A stretch of DNA of 64,000 nucleotides, taken from Asterias rubens (taxonomy: Eukaryota > Echinodermata > Asteroidea > Forcipulatida > Asteriidae). The stretch spans positions 4,030,001 to 4,094,000 of the forward strand of contig NC_047073.1 in assembly GCF_902459465.1 (NCBI RefSeq), read 5' to 3'. The position numbers were made by a program, and so were the translations under genes. Shown here in pieces: positions 1 through 11,700 of this stretch. Below the pieces are notes generated by a model. The model was not told the DNA's origin. It saw only the letters and a program-made list of their open reading frames with translations, and ran no database searches. How positions within the stretch are numbered: the stretch's first letter is position 1; each line of letters starts with the position of its first letter.

Positions 1-193
1 TACAGCTAGACGTATTTGCCTTTTACAACAGGTGTGATTTAAATGACCACTGACTACTTGCCTTTATGTAGACTGGTCCCTTTACAGTAAGAAAATGTAT
101 GCGATAATTTCAACTCAGAGAAACAGATACCAGTCCTAAATTTGTCAACATTGAAAACATTGAGGAAATTGTGTCGAGAAGTTTTACCAGAAA

Positions 194-3100
194 ATGGAGC
201 ATAAATTGCCCAAAATACCTCCCAAAATGACAGATCGAAGGTCACCAATTCCTCAAGGGGTTACTCAAATAGAACCAACCCGAGACTATGACATAATTGA
301 TGACGAAGCCGTTGGGACCACAGCTCCTGGTTCAACTTCAATGCCGATCACCGGTGTCGGGAGAAAAGTTCTCGGCCAAGTTGGGCAGAGTTTACACGCA
401 TCAGCAGACAAGATTTTCCGGAAGGGTGTTCTTGGCGGACTCGGCGCTGCCGAAGTGGAGGACAGTGACGATTCAATGAGCACCACCAAAAGTGAAAATG
501 ACTCTGACTTGATGTCTGGGCTTTCAAGGAGTCCAGCGCCGGAAATGGAACGAGAGATGCAGTTTGATCAGCATCGTAACCATGGCAATGTTGAGATGGA
601 GTTTGGGACTGTGTCACATCAACAAGAAATATTTGCACCGACGCTCAATTTGCCGCGCATCAACTGTCCAGAAAAAATTGTATAATTAATACTCATTTGT
701 TTGATTTGGATCGAGGGTTTTAGAAGATTATCAAACCTAAAAAACCAGGACTAGATTCTAGAGGGGGGGGGGGGGGGGGGGGGTTAGAATCAATATTGCA
801 GTTTGACACTGGTGGTACCATTATTCCATAGTTACTGCAACCAGTTGTACCACAGATCACCCAATACCATAGTTATTAGTTGGGATAACGTAAGTCGTAA
901 CCCTCCTCCCACTGTTGGGAGGAGGATGATGTTATCCTACCAATACCATAGACTGCCACGGTACCATCCATTAGGCTAGAATTCTGTCTGTACAGCTTTA
1001 GTTGTGATAATAGTAACCATCCCTCCTCTGTGATCGACGGAAGGATAGATGGGTACGTTTATCGCAAATAAGAAAACAGCTGTACTCGTAAAACTGTGAG
1101 GTTTGTTCTTGTATTGTCGTTCGTAGAAGGGATAGCAGAACGAACCTCATAGTTCTAGGTAGGAGTAGTATAGCTGGTGCTGGTATATTATATAAAACCA
1201 ATGCCATATCTTGTGTACTGTTTTGTGTGGTATTTTCAGAATCAGATCAGCTTGCTAGAGTAACTACAATTTACTTCAAAGTTCCAGTCTTTAACTTAAA
1301 GCCATTTTAAAACCTCGTTACCATGTACTTTAGAAACTATAATGCGCCCTTGTGAAGTTTCTAGAAGTAGTTGCTATGCACTCTACTGCCTAGTCCTAGA
1401 ACTATGACTTGGAGGGTTGTTCCATACAGCTGTCATCTGGAGACAATATCCAAGACAATATCAAACAGATCTAGAAGTATCTCTTGCCCAACTGGCTCTT
1501 TCCACAAAATACCACAGAAGGCTGAGGAGCCAAGTCCACAGTTCACGAGCCATGTTGTGTCTATATATTACAGATTGTCACAAAGTACCATGCACCCAAT
1601 GCTAGCCTAGAGTAGACTACAAAAAACTATGGTACTTTCTGACAGCCTGTAAAATTATAATAAAGTGCCTCTGTCTTCAATTGGAGTCGATGCCTTTTCA
1701 TGCTAAGATTTGCCCCGTTATCTCTGCTTGCTCCTGGTCTAAATTCATGGCTCTGCTTACAGAGGAAATCTGCGCTAACGGCCCATAGAATTACATGTAC
1801 AAGCTTTACAGGGGTCTGTAAGCACAGAGTTCCACAGCAAGCAGAGCCATATGTAACAAATCATCAGATGTGATTTCATCAGATTTATCGTTCTCTTCAT
1901 TTGCAGATCATCTGTATTGATTTAGCCACCGAAGTAAACAGAGTTCCTTTTGTATCCAAGGAAGGGTAAGAGAAAGTTATTTAAATTCGTTGTTTTTTAG
2001 CAAAGTTCACAAAGTTTGGGATCTTAAGATGTGCATCAATTTCAAGTACAAAGTGTGATGTGACTGTCACAGCACAAATTTAAAGATGCATCTTAGTGCT
2101 TTGTGAAATTGTGCCCTGGCCTGATACTTGGTTGTTGCCTTTGTGCACTTTGAAATGTTCCAGTAGAAACGTTAAGTTCCCTTGTAGACAATAGAGGTGC
2201 CCTTTACTAAAGGAAAAAGCTGCCTTGCCCTTGGCAACAAAGCGTCAGGGCCCTATCCAATGAAGCTGTTAAGCAGAACATTCTGCTGAGCAAATTTGTT
2301 TGTCTTTGCTAAGCAACAAATTTAAATTTAACTGTTTATTATTCTGGCTGGTACAGTAAGCTAATTTTACTCAGCAATATTTTGTTGTGCTGTAATAGCA
2401 AGTTTTTATGCTTACAGGCTCTATGAAATCGGGCATACATGAACATGTAGGTTTGTTCATTGGTAGAGTGATTTTAAAAATGATCAAATAGTCAAATATT
2501 CTGAGAATTATTCCGTTTAATTCTGTTTTATTCTTCAGTACCAAGCATAATCCTCTGGAGCTTATCAAGAGAGCATTAAACATCTTCGTCCAGACGAAGA
2601 GTGCCATTAGCCCTAAGCATGAATTTGCGCTAGTCCTCCTCCAGGAAAGTGCAATTTGGGTAAGACAACTCATCCAAGAACAATTTTTTTGTCATTATTG
2701 ATATTGCATATCTTTGTTTAGGGTGTTGTACTAATTTTACAGTATTTGTTGATCTGTTTTTAAAAGTTTGAATTTTTTGAATTTTTTAAATTTCAGATCC
2801 AGGACTTTACATCTGATGTTGAAGAATTTGTAAATGTGTTACTGGATATGACCAACGATACGACAGAATGTGAGAGCTGTAATTTGAGATCACTCTTTGA
2901 TGTCATGTAAGTTTCTGAATTTTTTTTTTTTTTTAATGCTCCGTTTCATACTTTGAAACCGTTTCATGTTTGAAAGAGAAAGACTGAAAAATTTGATACA
3001 GAGTGCCTTTGCGTGAACTAAGTGTACGCATGCAGACTTCAATTGTGCAGTGAAATTTGTGCGTCCCAAATGCCTTGCTTTTCCTTGCCTTGCCTGGCTT

Positions 3101-4892
3101 CGCAAAGTGTTTAATTTATGCTAAACACAGGCCTCAAAAATGACCCATGGCACCACAGCAATTGCCCTGAGCGTTTGCTGTGGTGCTCTTTGTGAATTTC
3201 CAGTACAAATTCTTATTTAGGGAAAATTTCTGTGCCCCTTTTGAAATTCAAAGTCTGTATAACAAAATGCAAACAAAATGTAAATTTGCAACGGACTCTT
3301 TGTATGTGCAATCCCAGTTTCAATTCGGAATCACTTTATATCTCCTATTCTGTACTCCATTTGTTCTTTTTACAGACAAGAGAAAGTGAAGCTGCCTGAC
3401 ATTGAAGACATTGAGTGCTTACCACCTCCACACATAGTCAGAATCCTGTTTGTGTACGGTCGATCACGATGCATCCCTCAGCTTGCTGCAGAAGATGACA
3501 CACATTCACAGGTTGGTTTTATTACAGAGACCATGCTAGAGTCGTTAAATTGGTTGTAGCGGTGATAGCAAACCAGCTTCTAGCTTTAACATCTGCCGTC
3601 ACATTATGAGGCACGTGAATAATGCCAGATACTAGCCTTGAGCACCTGGCGGGATCCTATCAGATGTACCTTTGACCTTTCACCCCATTCACATGTGTAC
3701 ACCCAATACACTTGCATACAAACACCAGTTTCCACAGCTACTGGCTCACGGCGCGGTCATAGTTGCGTCAGCACAAGTCTCGCAAGAGCAGCACTTTCCT
3801 GAGAACGAACAGCAGCAGTATCGCAAGAACGGCACAGTATTGTGAGAATGCAATATCTTGCAAGACTATTGTCTCATGATAGCCGTTATCACTGCAACAA
3901 ACATTTAAAAACATGTCTACAAGTCTAAACTCAAACCGGTTTTGTACTTCATAGTGTTTTAGTTGTTAACCCATTGCTTGGTTTCTATTTCTGTTCTGAA
4001 CAGATAACTGTCGGTGAATCAACACATTCCAAATGCAATCTTGTTTTGAGTGTTTGAAAGTTATTGTCTTGATATGTTTTATTGTCTTCTGCAGTCACAA
4101 CAGAGCTTGACAACATCTCCGTACTTCTTCTTTGATGTCTTTTATGTCCATGAGCCTCCGACAGAAGATAATTGCTGCAAGGTAAAAATAACCATACCCC
4201 CCTTCTCAATGACAGACTATGGGTGTTTACTGAGCATTGATAAGACCCAGTAAAAGTCAAGCTAATAATAGTTAGTGCCATATCAGTTTTGAAGATGATG
4301 AAAAGAGAAAGAAAAGCAACTAAACTTTTCCAATAAGTATGATCAGAGAATATTGGGCTCAATGTCACAGCTCTGCTTATCCCAGTGGTATTTGAACCTG
4401 GGCCCAATTTCATAGAATTGCTAAGCACGAAAATTTGCTTAGCCAGAAATTTCTTCCTTGACAAAAACAGGATTACCAACCAAATTTCCATTTGTTGCAT
4501 ATTGTTTTGTACTTGTATACAGCTATTGTTTGCTTATCCTAAAAATCACTTGTAAATTTGGTTTGGTAATCCTGTTTTTATCAAGGCAAAAGTTTCATGC
4601 TAAGCAAATTTGTATGCATAGCAGCTCTATGAAATTGGGCCCAGGGTCCGACGGGAAGGCAAGGAAAGACACCACTAAGACCAACCTGACAGTCTCAAAA
4701 ATGTCTTTCTTTCCCATGCAGGAAATTTACGATGTTTTCTTAAACCTTGACGTACATAACACTTCATATATCCACGAGGTTGGACGGCAAACAACTCAAC
4801 TCTATGACAAGATGGCAATGTTAGTTGCTCATCCCTTACAGAGACCACCACAGACGCAGTGTCAGTATAACATCTTCAGAGATGTGGAGTAG
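194..4892 (+). CDS. BABAM1: BRISC and BRCA1-A complex member 1 (MERIT40)
   Basis: Seven exons: 194-679, 1907-1965, 2539-2659, 2797-2906, 3376-3511, 4095-4181, 4722-4892. All junctions are GT-AG, the phases join, and the product is 389 aa (human about 329; the extra length is in the N-terminal tail). The family scaffolds the BRISC and BRCA1-A K63-deubiquitinase complexes and has a degenerate von Willebrand A fold. Recognisable blocks are LPRINCPEKI then IICIDLA across the first junction (residues about 153-169), SPKHEFALVLL in exon 3, SPYFFFDVFYVH in exon 6 and AHPLQRP near the C terminus. The first about 150 residues are acidic/Ser-rich and look disordered. The ATG has A at -3, and an in-frame TGA lies at 161-163, so this start is well supported. 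A possible acceptor at about 88 suggests an upstream non-coding exon. An AATAAA at 5764 is a candidate polyadenylation signal. Confidence 0.96.
680..1906. other. BABAM1 intron 1
   Basis: No gene is seen. It holds a G-run of about 21 at 763-783, an imperfect hairpin at 878-938 built around GGATAACGTAA/TTATCC, and a C2-like fragment at 1738-1850 framed by GGCTCTGCTTAC and its inverse. Confidence 0.6.
4400..4642. repeat. Family C inverted-repeat element (BABAM1 intron 6)
   Basis: It opens GGGCCCAATTTCATAG and closes CTATGAAATTGGGCCC. Inner arms GATTACCAACCAAATTT and its inverse flank an unpaired core of about 60 bp, so the whole element folds back. It ends 79 bp before the last exon. Confidence 0.75.
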
Positions 4893-4908
4893 ATACCTTT
4901 TTATTTGG

Positions 4909-5065
4909 TATAGACCTTATGCATTGACGTCATCCAGCTGCCATCTTTGAGGTCAAACGGTGACAAAACAATCGAAACGCACATACATTGGCTAATGAAC
5001 AACCTCCTTTTGACCTCAAGGCAAGGGCGCCGTACTGAAATGACGTCATGTGCATAAGGTCTATA
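4909..5065. repeat. Family K inverted-repeat element
   Basis: The ends are TATAGACCTTATGCA and TGCATAAGGTCTATA, each followed inward by a TGACGTCAT block (a CRE-like 8-mer). It starts 17 bp after the BABAM1 stop codon and so probably lies in its 3' UTR. Confidence 0.65.
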
Positions 5066-5353
5066 GACCCCTTGCAATTTGCGCAGCGTACTCACATGCG
5101 CCTATCCTGAGTGTCATGTTGGGTGTTAAAATCGTATACAAACATGCACAAAAGAGAGTCGACACCCAAACTTACGCGCATTGTTCGGAGGCGCGTTCTG
5201 TATTGTGTAAGAAATCAGTAGCTCCCCCTTGCATAACGCGAAACGCTACAGGTACGCTGAGGCCATGCGCATGTTAATCGACAGAGAACAGCTATTGTCC
5301 AATGATCTTCCTCTTTTTTTAAATTGTGACGTAATATTCAATGGGTCTATAGA
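5059..5353. repeat. Inverted-repeat element adjoining family K
   Basis: Ends TCTATAGACCC and GGGTCTATAGA share the TCTATAG with the preceding element. The interior is GC-richer than its surroundings, with several CG-containing words. Confidence 0.5.
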
Positions 5354-5883
5354 ATAATTGTAAAGGTAGGGTCATAGATTGGTTTTTGTTAATGCTTGTG
5401 CTGATTTATAGCCACTTTTATAAAGAAAAAAACAGTAAAAGTAACATGTGGTCAGCTCAGTGCTAATGTCAATAATTGCAATTTCATGTTTCAAACTTAT
5501 TTGCTCTTAAACTCGGACCAATCAAAACACAGAAATGGAAAGATTGCATCACTTTACATTTATCCAATCACATCATTGGGTCTGTAAAACCAATACCCGT
5601 CTTTATCCTTGCGGTAGAAGACAAGGGACCGAAAAAATTATCTTTTATTGGCCAAATTCTTGGTGGCGCACTATTGCTTATTGATTTTTTTTTCCTTCAA
5701 AATGTGTGGTCATCTTGGGTATTTGTTTTAGTTGCTCAAATGTAAGATACAAAAACACTGACAAATAAATATTCATTTGTTTCAATCATACTTGCAAATT
5801 CCAGGTTGCTTTAATGACTTTATAACAAGTCAATTTGTTATGTTTACCTCCACATTTTATCATATATGATGTTTCTTCTTTGC
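5354..5883. other. Downstream flank of BABAM1
   Basis: No gene is recognised. A stretch at 5567-5632 (TCTGTAAAACCAATACCC...) recurs at 55420-55477, so it is part of an unnamed repeat. AATAAA occurs at 5764-5769. Confidence 0.5.
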
Positions 5884-6208
5884 CTTAAAAACACTGGACA
5901 CTATTGGTAATTGTCAATTGAGCTCAATTGGTTGTCGAAGTTGCAAGATACTAATGAAAGAAGAAAAAAACCCTTGTCACACGAAGTTGTGTGTATTTAC
6001 ATGGTTGATTTCGAGACCTCAAGTTCCAAATCTGAGGTATCGGAATCAAATTCGTGGAAAATTACTTCTTTCTCAAACACTATGTCACTTCAGAGGGAGC
6101 TGTTTCTCACAATGTTTTGTACCATCAACCTCTCCCCATTACTCTTCACCAAGTAAAGTTTTATACAAATTATTTTGAGTAATTACCAATAATGTCCACT
6201 GCCTTAAA
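5884..6208 (+). repeat. Family A element
   Basis: The left end is diverged (ACACTGGACACTATTGGTAATTG) and lacks about 60 bp next to it. The right end reads AATTACCAATAATGTCCACTG. Confidence 0.75.
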
Positions 6209-6689
6209 TCATTGATGGATTGCACATGAGTGAAAGTGACTGCTCTATATTCTGACTAACATCCCTATATTCTGAAGCTACTTATATTCCGAAATCCTCA
6301 TACTTCGAAGTAACCCCTTGTAGTTTACATGCTGGGGTTTAGGGTTAGGATTAGGGTAAGGAATAAGAAACACAATAGGTGTGACAGAACATGGGTGTGT
6401 CGGAACAATAGGCTTGGGGAAACATAATTGTGTAACCCGTGTGAGAGGATAGTAATTGTATAAAGCACTTGATGGGAAATATTTTGGTTTGTCTTTTTTT
6501 GTTGTGTAGAGTGCTAATGTCTTGGTCAATATTTAGTTGTGCCTTCCCTACCCCCCCCCTTAAAAACTGGCTCAGCATCTGTGAAAACCCCTTTAAATTC
6601 AGTTGACCCTGTTAAAAAAATGTACATGTTGAACCACTAGTGCTGGCCCTTGCTCAATGATTGAACATGATTCTAAGATTTCAGTAACA

Positions 6690-7048
6690 TTAAAGGCAGT
6701 GGACACTATTGGTAATTGTCAAAGCCTAGCCTTCACAGTTGGTGCATCTCAACATATGAATAAAATATCATACCTGTGAAAATTTGAGCTCAATTGGTCA
6801 TCGAAGTTGCAAGATAATAATGACAGAAAAAACACACCCATGTCAAACGAAGTTGTGTGCATTAAAATGGTTGATTTCGATACCTCAAAATCAATTTTGT
6901 GGAAAATTACTTCTTTCTCGAAAACGTTGGCACTTAAGAGGGAGCCGTTTCTCACAATATTTTATACCATTAACCTCTCCCCATTACTCGTTACCAAGAA
7001 AGGTTTTATGCTAACAATTATTTTGAGTAATTACCAATAGTGTCTATG
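6690..7048 (+). repeat. Family A element
   Basis: It starts TTAAAGGCAGTGGACACTA and ends AATTACCAATAGTGTCTA. The right terminal CTGCCTTTAA has been lost. Confidence 0.8.
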
Positions 7049-7741
7049 GTGAGGATTTTTGTTTCTGTCCTCACAGAAAACATACATTTGATGTAAAGTT
7101 ATCTAGAAAGATATCTGTGTAACAAAAATATAATTTTTAATAAATAAATAATAAAGGAGTAAATAAATTATGAAAAATAACCAAAACTAATGAGGTAATA
7201 CTGGTACTCTGAAACTAAAGTAATAAACAGAAAGAATTTAGCAGACCTGCGTGTATTCACACTTCAAGAACCATGTTGGTGCAAATGACTTTTAGCCCTG
7301 CTTATGCACGATTCTGTTTCTTCAAATACTTGTTTCGTCAAATGACTTTAAAAATTATACTATATTGTCAGACAATTTAGCCACCAAAGAAAGTAATACA
7401 AATTTAACAATGAACAAATGAAATCTGTGAACTTGACTTCTGTTTCCAATTACTTGTTTGATGTTAATGTTATCATGAACACTATGCAATGGTCCCACAA
7501 ATTATGGCGAGATGGAAGTATATGGGGTTTCTAGAACTGAGCATCCAATTTGTGTAAGTATCTTAATTTTTGTAAATATATTAATACTATTTCACAGAAA
7601 TATTTCAGGTTGATTTCTCGTTTCGAGAGACTTACATAGTCTATTCCACCGTCTACAAAACTAACAAGAAAAACAAAAATCTTTTAATGAAAGAACTGGA
7701 ATTGCTGAAAACCCTGATGAGTTTACTTGCAAAAATGTCCA
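7049..7741. other. AT-rich spacer between BABAM1 and AS3MT
   Basis: Nothing recognisable beyond AT-rich runs (AATAAATAAATAAT near 7141). Confidence 0.5.
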
Positions 7742-8493
7742 TTAAATATTACCATCTGAAAGCTCACTGATTCTAAAGTTCATACCAGTACCAATCCTCC
7801 AGAGAAATATTTCCATCTGAAAACTCACTGATTCGTAAGTTCATACCAGTACCAATCCTCCAGAGAAATATTTCAACCTGAAAGCTTACCGATTCTAAAG
7901 TTCATACCAGTACCAATCTTCCAGAGAAACATATCCATCTGAAAGCTCACTGATTCTAAAGTTCATACCAGTACCAATCCTCCAGAAAAAAAAAAAACCT
8001 GAAAGCTTACCGATTCTAAAGTTCATACCAGTACCAATCTTCCAGAGAAACATATCCATCTGAAAGCTCACTGATTCTAAAGTTCATACCAGTACCAATC
8101 CCCCAGAGAAATATATCAACATGAAAGCTCGATGGTTCTAAAGTTTATACCAGTACCAATCTTCCAGAGAAATATATCAACATGAAAACTTGATGGTTCT
8201 AAAGTTCATACCAGTACCAATCTTCCAGAGAAATATATCCACCTGAAAGCTTTCTGGTTCTAAAGTTCATACCAGTACCAATCTTCCAGAGAAATATATC
8301 CACCTGAAAGCTTTCTGGTTCTAAAGTTCATACCAGTACCAATCTTCCAGAGAAATATATCCACCTGAAAGCTTTCTGGTTCTAAAGTTCATACCAGTAC
8401 CAATCTTCCAGAGAAATATATCCACCTGAAAGCTTTCTGGTTCTAAAGTTCATACCAGTACCAATCTTCCAGAGATATATCTCCACCTGAAAA
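7742..8493. repeat. 61-bp tandem satellite, about 12 units
   Basis: The unit contains TTCATACCAGTACCAATC and TTCCAGAGAAATATATCC. Units at 8221-8465 are almost identical with an exact period of 61 bp; earlier units vary (GCTCACTGATTC against GCTTTCTGGTTC). The array ends 258 bp beyond the AS3MT stop codon, so it may be in that gene's 3' UTR or flank. Confidence 0.9.
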
Positions 8494-8750
8494 AACTGTC
8501 AAAGTTCTGAAGTACCATCTCATGACAACTCAGACCACCACTGACCAAATTGGATAGGAATATGCACAAAATCCCTTGCGAGACCCAAACTTTTTTCCCT
8601 TTTTCGCTTATTGAAAACTAGATGACGATATTAAGTCATTAATCCCCAAATTACATTTTGTTACAGCTTAAATTTACATTTATCCTTGTTTCTATTATTG
8701 GAAAGTAAATCTTGGTTAAGATACCTTTGTCTGAAATTATTTTTACTTAC

Positions 8751-11700
8751 TTACTTTGGGCCACAACAACTTGTCACAGGCTTTTCCTGTAAAAACACAA
8801 ATTAAATAAAAATACATTGTCAGGATTTGTTAAAGGCCTACTGCTAGTACAAAAAGCACCCCACTCCCACGAACCACACAGCCTGGCCAACAAAAAAGTC
8901 TCTTGCTCTCAGATGGAGATCAGAAACAATTGGGAAAAAGACTATTTAAAGGATTTGGGTACTTTTTCAAAATGTCCATAGATTTACATTAAACTTACAG
9001 GGTTTGAAGATAATGATAGTGAAAAGCTTGCCTTCAAATATTACTAACTGAGGTGCTGTAGTTTTTGAGAAATTAGTAAAAATAATTCACGAAAATATGT
9101 CTGTAAATGATTAAAATAATTTTCATCTCATGACGTTGTTTTACTCATTTCCAAAAAACTACAGCACCTCAGCACGTAATATTTTCAGGGAAGCTTTCTA
9201 ATATCATTATCTTCAAACGGTGTAAGTTTAGTGTAAATCTGTGGACATTGTGTTTTTTGTCCTACAAAAATTACATAGACCCTTTATTAAGAACAAGTGA
9301 ATCTACTTTTTAGTTGTTAAATTTGCATCGGGGATAGAGAATATTGTTTGGTTTTTTAAACCGTACACCGATATATATAAGCACTGTATTCTCAGTACTT
9401 TTCCCAAGCTCTGTGGAAAAAAACAATCACCGACATATTAACAACGACTTTTGCAAATTTTGTTTACAGAACTCGGAAAGTAGTAAGTACAAATGTATAC
9501 AGTGTTTGAACGTATCATAGTAAGGGTTAAACCAAATTAAATCCACTTACCTTTTGAGGGTCACAACAGCTGCCCGTCGATGCTTGATTTAGAGGACCAC
9601 AACAACCCTCAGTGGCTGGTCGCTGTTGAGGGGGACAGCAGCCCCCCCGAGACTGCCTGCTTGGGGGGCCCACAGCAACCCCCTGAAGATGCTTGCGCAG
9701 TCGTAAGAAATTTAAATGGATCCACCGGACACTCCTGATGATTGACCAAAAAAAACCAACAAGACCTTTCAAAAGCATAACATTTGTTTTTTGTGTTACC
9801 TTCGACGACAACTCAGATTATAATAATACAAACTACAGCATTTATAAGGCACACTTTACTGAAAAAGAGGAACATGTAAAAGTGCCGGTCAAGTTTTGTC
9901 AAGATGTTGGAAAGCAAGCAAGAACAAGTGTGTTTTGAGTTTCTGCTGGAAGAGAGTGATTCCACTGTCTTTTTGTAATTCTTGTATGTATCCTTGTTTT
10001 TGTGCATCCCTTCAAAGGATTAGTGGCAAGAGATATCGGTATATCGGGCTGCCCATGGTAGGGAGTCTGAAGAAGTCTACTCTGTTATTCTTTTCTAGTA
10101 GTTTAATGTCATAGGTTAAATGGTCTTTATGCATACCTCTGCATCTTTAATGGTAAAGGCACTGGAGTAGCGTGATTGGCGTACGATCTGGACTACTTCG
10201 CCACTGACATTGACGGGACATCCTTTCTGAAACAAGGAGATGATGAAAAGTCAAACATTATGGTAAACCTTTACTGTCCCGACCATTCAAAGTCCAACTA
10301 CAGGGATTGTTCATGTGAACATTTGGGTTTAATCCATTGTGTGAGCCAGGAGGAAACAGTTAAAAACCATGCGCAATTGTCAGCATGTTAACATATTGTC
10401 GGATAGTTTTCTAGAGTACAACTATATTTCTAACGGAAATAACAGTCTACAGAAAAAATAGTTCTTGTATGAACTTCATAATCAGTGAGCTTTCGGACTA
10501 AAATTAAAGGCAGTGTACACTTTTGGTAATTACTCAAAATAATTATTAGCATAAAACCTTACTTAGTAACAAGTAATGGGGAGAGGTTGATAGTATGAAA
10601 CATTGTGAGAAACGGTTCCCTCTGAAGTAATGTAGTTTTCGAGAAAGAAGTAGTTTTCCGCAAATTCGATTTCGAGACCTCAGAATTAAGAATTTGAGGT
10701 CTCAAAATCAACCATCTTAAAGTACACAACTTAGTGTGGCAAGGCTGTTTTTTCTTTCATTGTTATCTTGCAACTTTGCCGACCAAATGAGCTCAAATTT
10801 TCACAGGTTTGTTATTTTATGCATCTGTTGAGATACACGTGAGAAGACTGGTCTTTGACAATTACCAATAGTGTCCAGTGTCTTTAAAATGTGGTGTTTT
10901 TCATCCTCACAAATCCTGTTTAATACATGTATCCTGTAATATTACTGAATCAGAAGCTGCATAATGCTCCCTCCCCCCAAAAAATAACCCCCTTCTTATA
11001 AATAAATAAATAATATCACATACCTTGAATTTAGCCAGAGCATCAAAAGGAAGCTCATCTGGATAATCTGTTACGTTGCCAAGGTAGTTGACCTCTAACC
11101 TATTGGCTGGTGCTCCGGCAGTGAGCTTGAACAGGCGGTAAGTGGCAGATACAAAGCGGATACCAGCTGTATAAAATTTAAAATGTTGTCAGTTTTCCCC
11201 CTACAGCTTACACTCGGGTAATACAAAATGAAAAAATAGAGTTAGCTGTTGCAAACTGCGAACCAATCAAAAGGACCTATGGTATAAATACAACAATTTT
11301 TTAAGGGCCAAACGTTTCGACCCTAGCAGAGTCTATTGATAAAGCCTTCGATAAAAACTCTGCCAGGGTTGACACGAGATAACAAAATATCAAGACTGGT
11401 TTTTGATGAAACCTACCTTCTTTTAATGGTGTTGCAACGGCTTCACAGCCTGCCTCCATAGTGGTGGAAGAGACCAGACGAGGTGTCGCAAAACCAACCT
11501 CCCCAGCAAAGCTCACCAAATCCTGCCAAGTCATCGCCCCTGCTATACATTCTCCTAAAACCAAACATAAAGATCGTATGTCAGCATGTGGTAATTTGAT
11601 ACAAAAACATCAAAATGTTGTCAGTTTTCCCCCAAAGCTTACACTCGGGTACTACAAAACGAGAAACACGGCAGTTTGTGGTTGAATGGCTTCTGACAGG

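Noticed and set aside
4458-4721. Upstream part of a 144-codon frame joined to the last BABAM1 exon
   Set aside because: This part is family C repeat and intron; the exon proper starts at 4722 after a clear CCCATGCAG acceptor.
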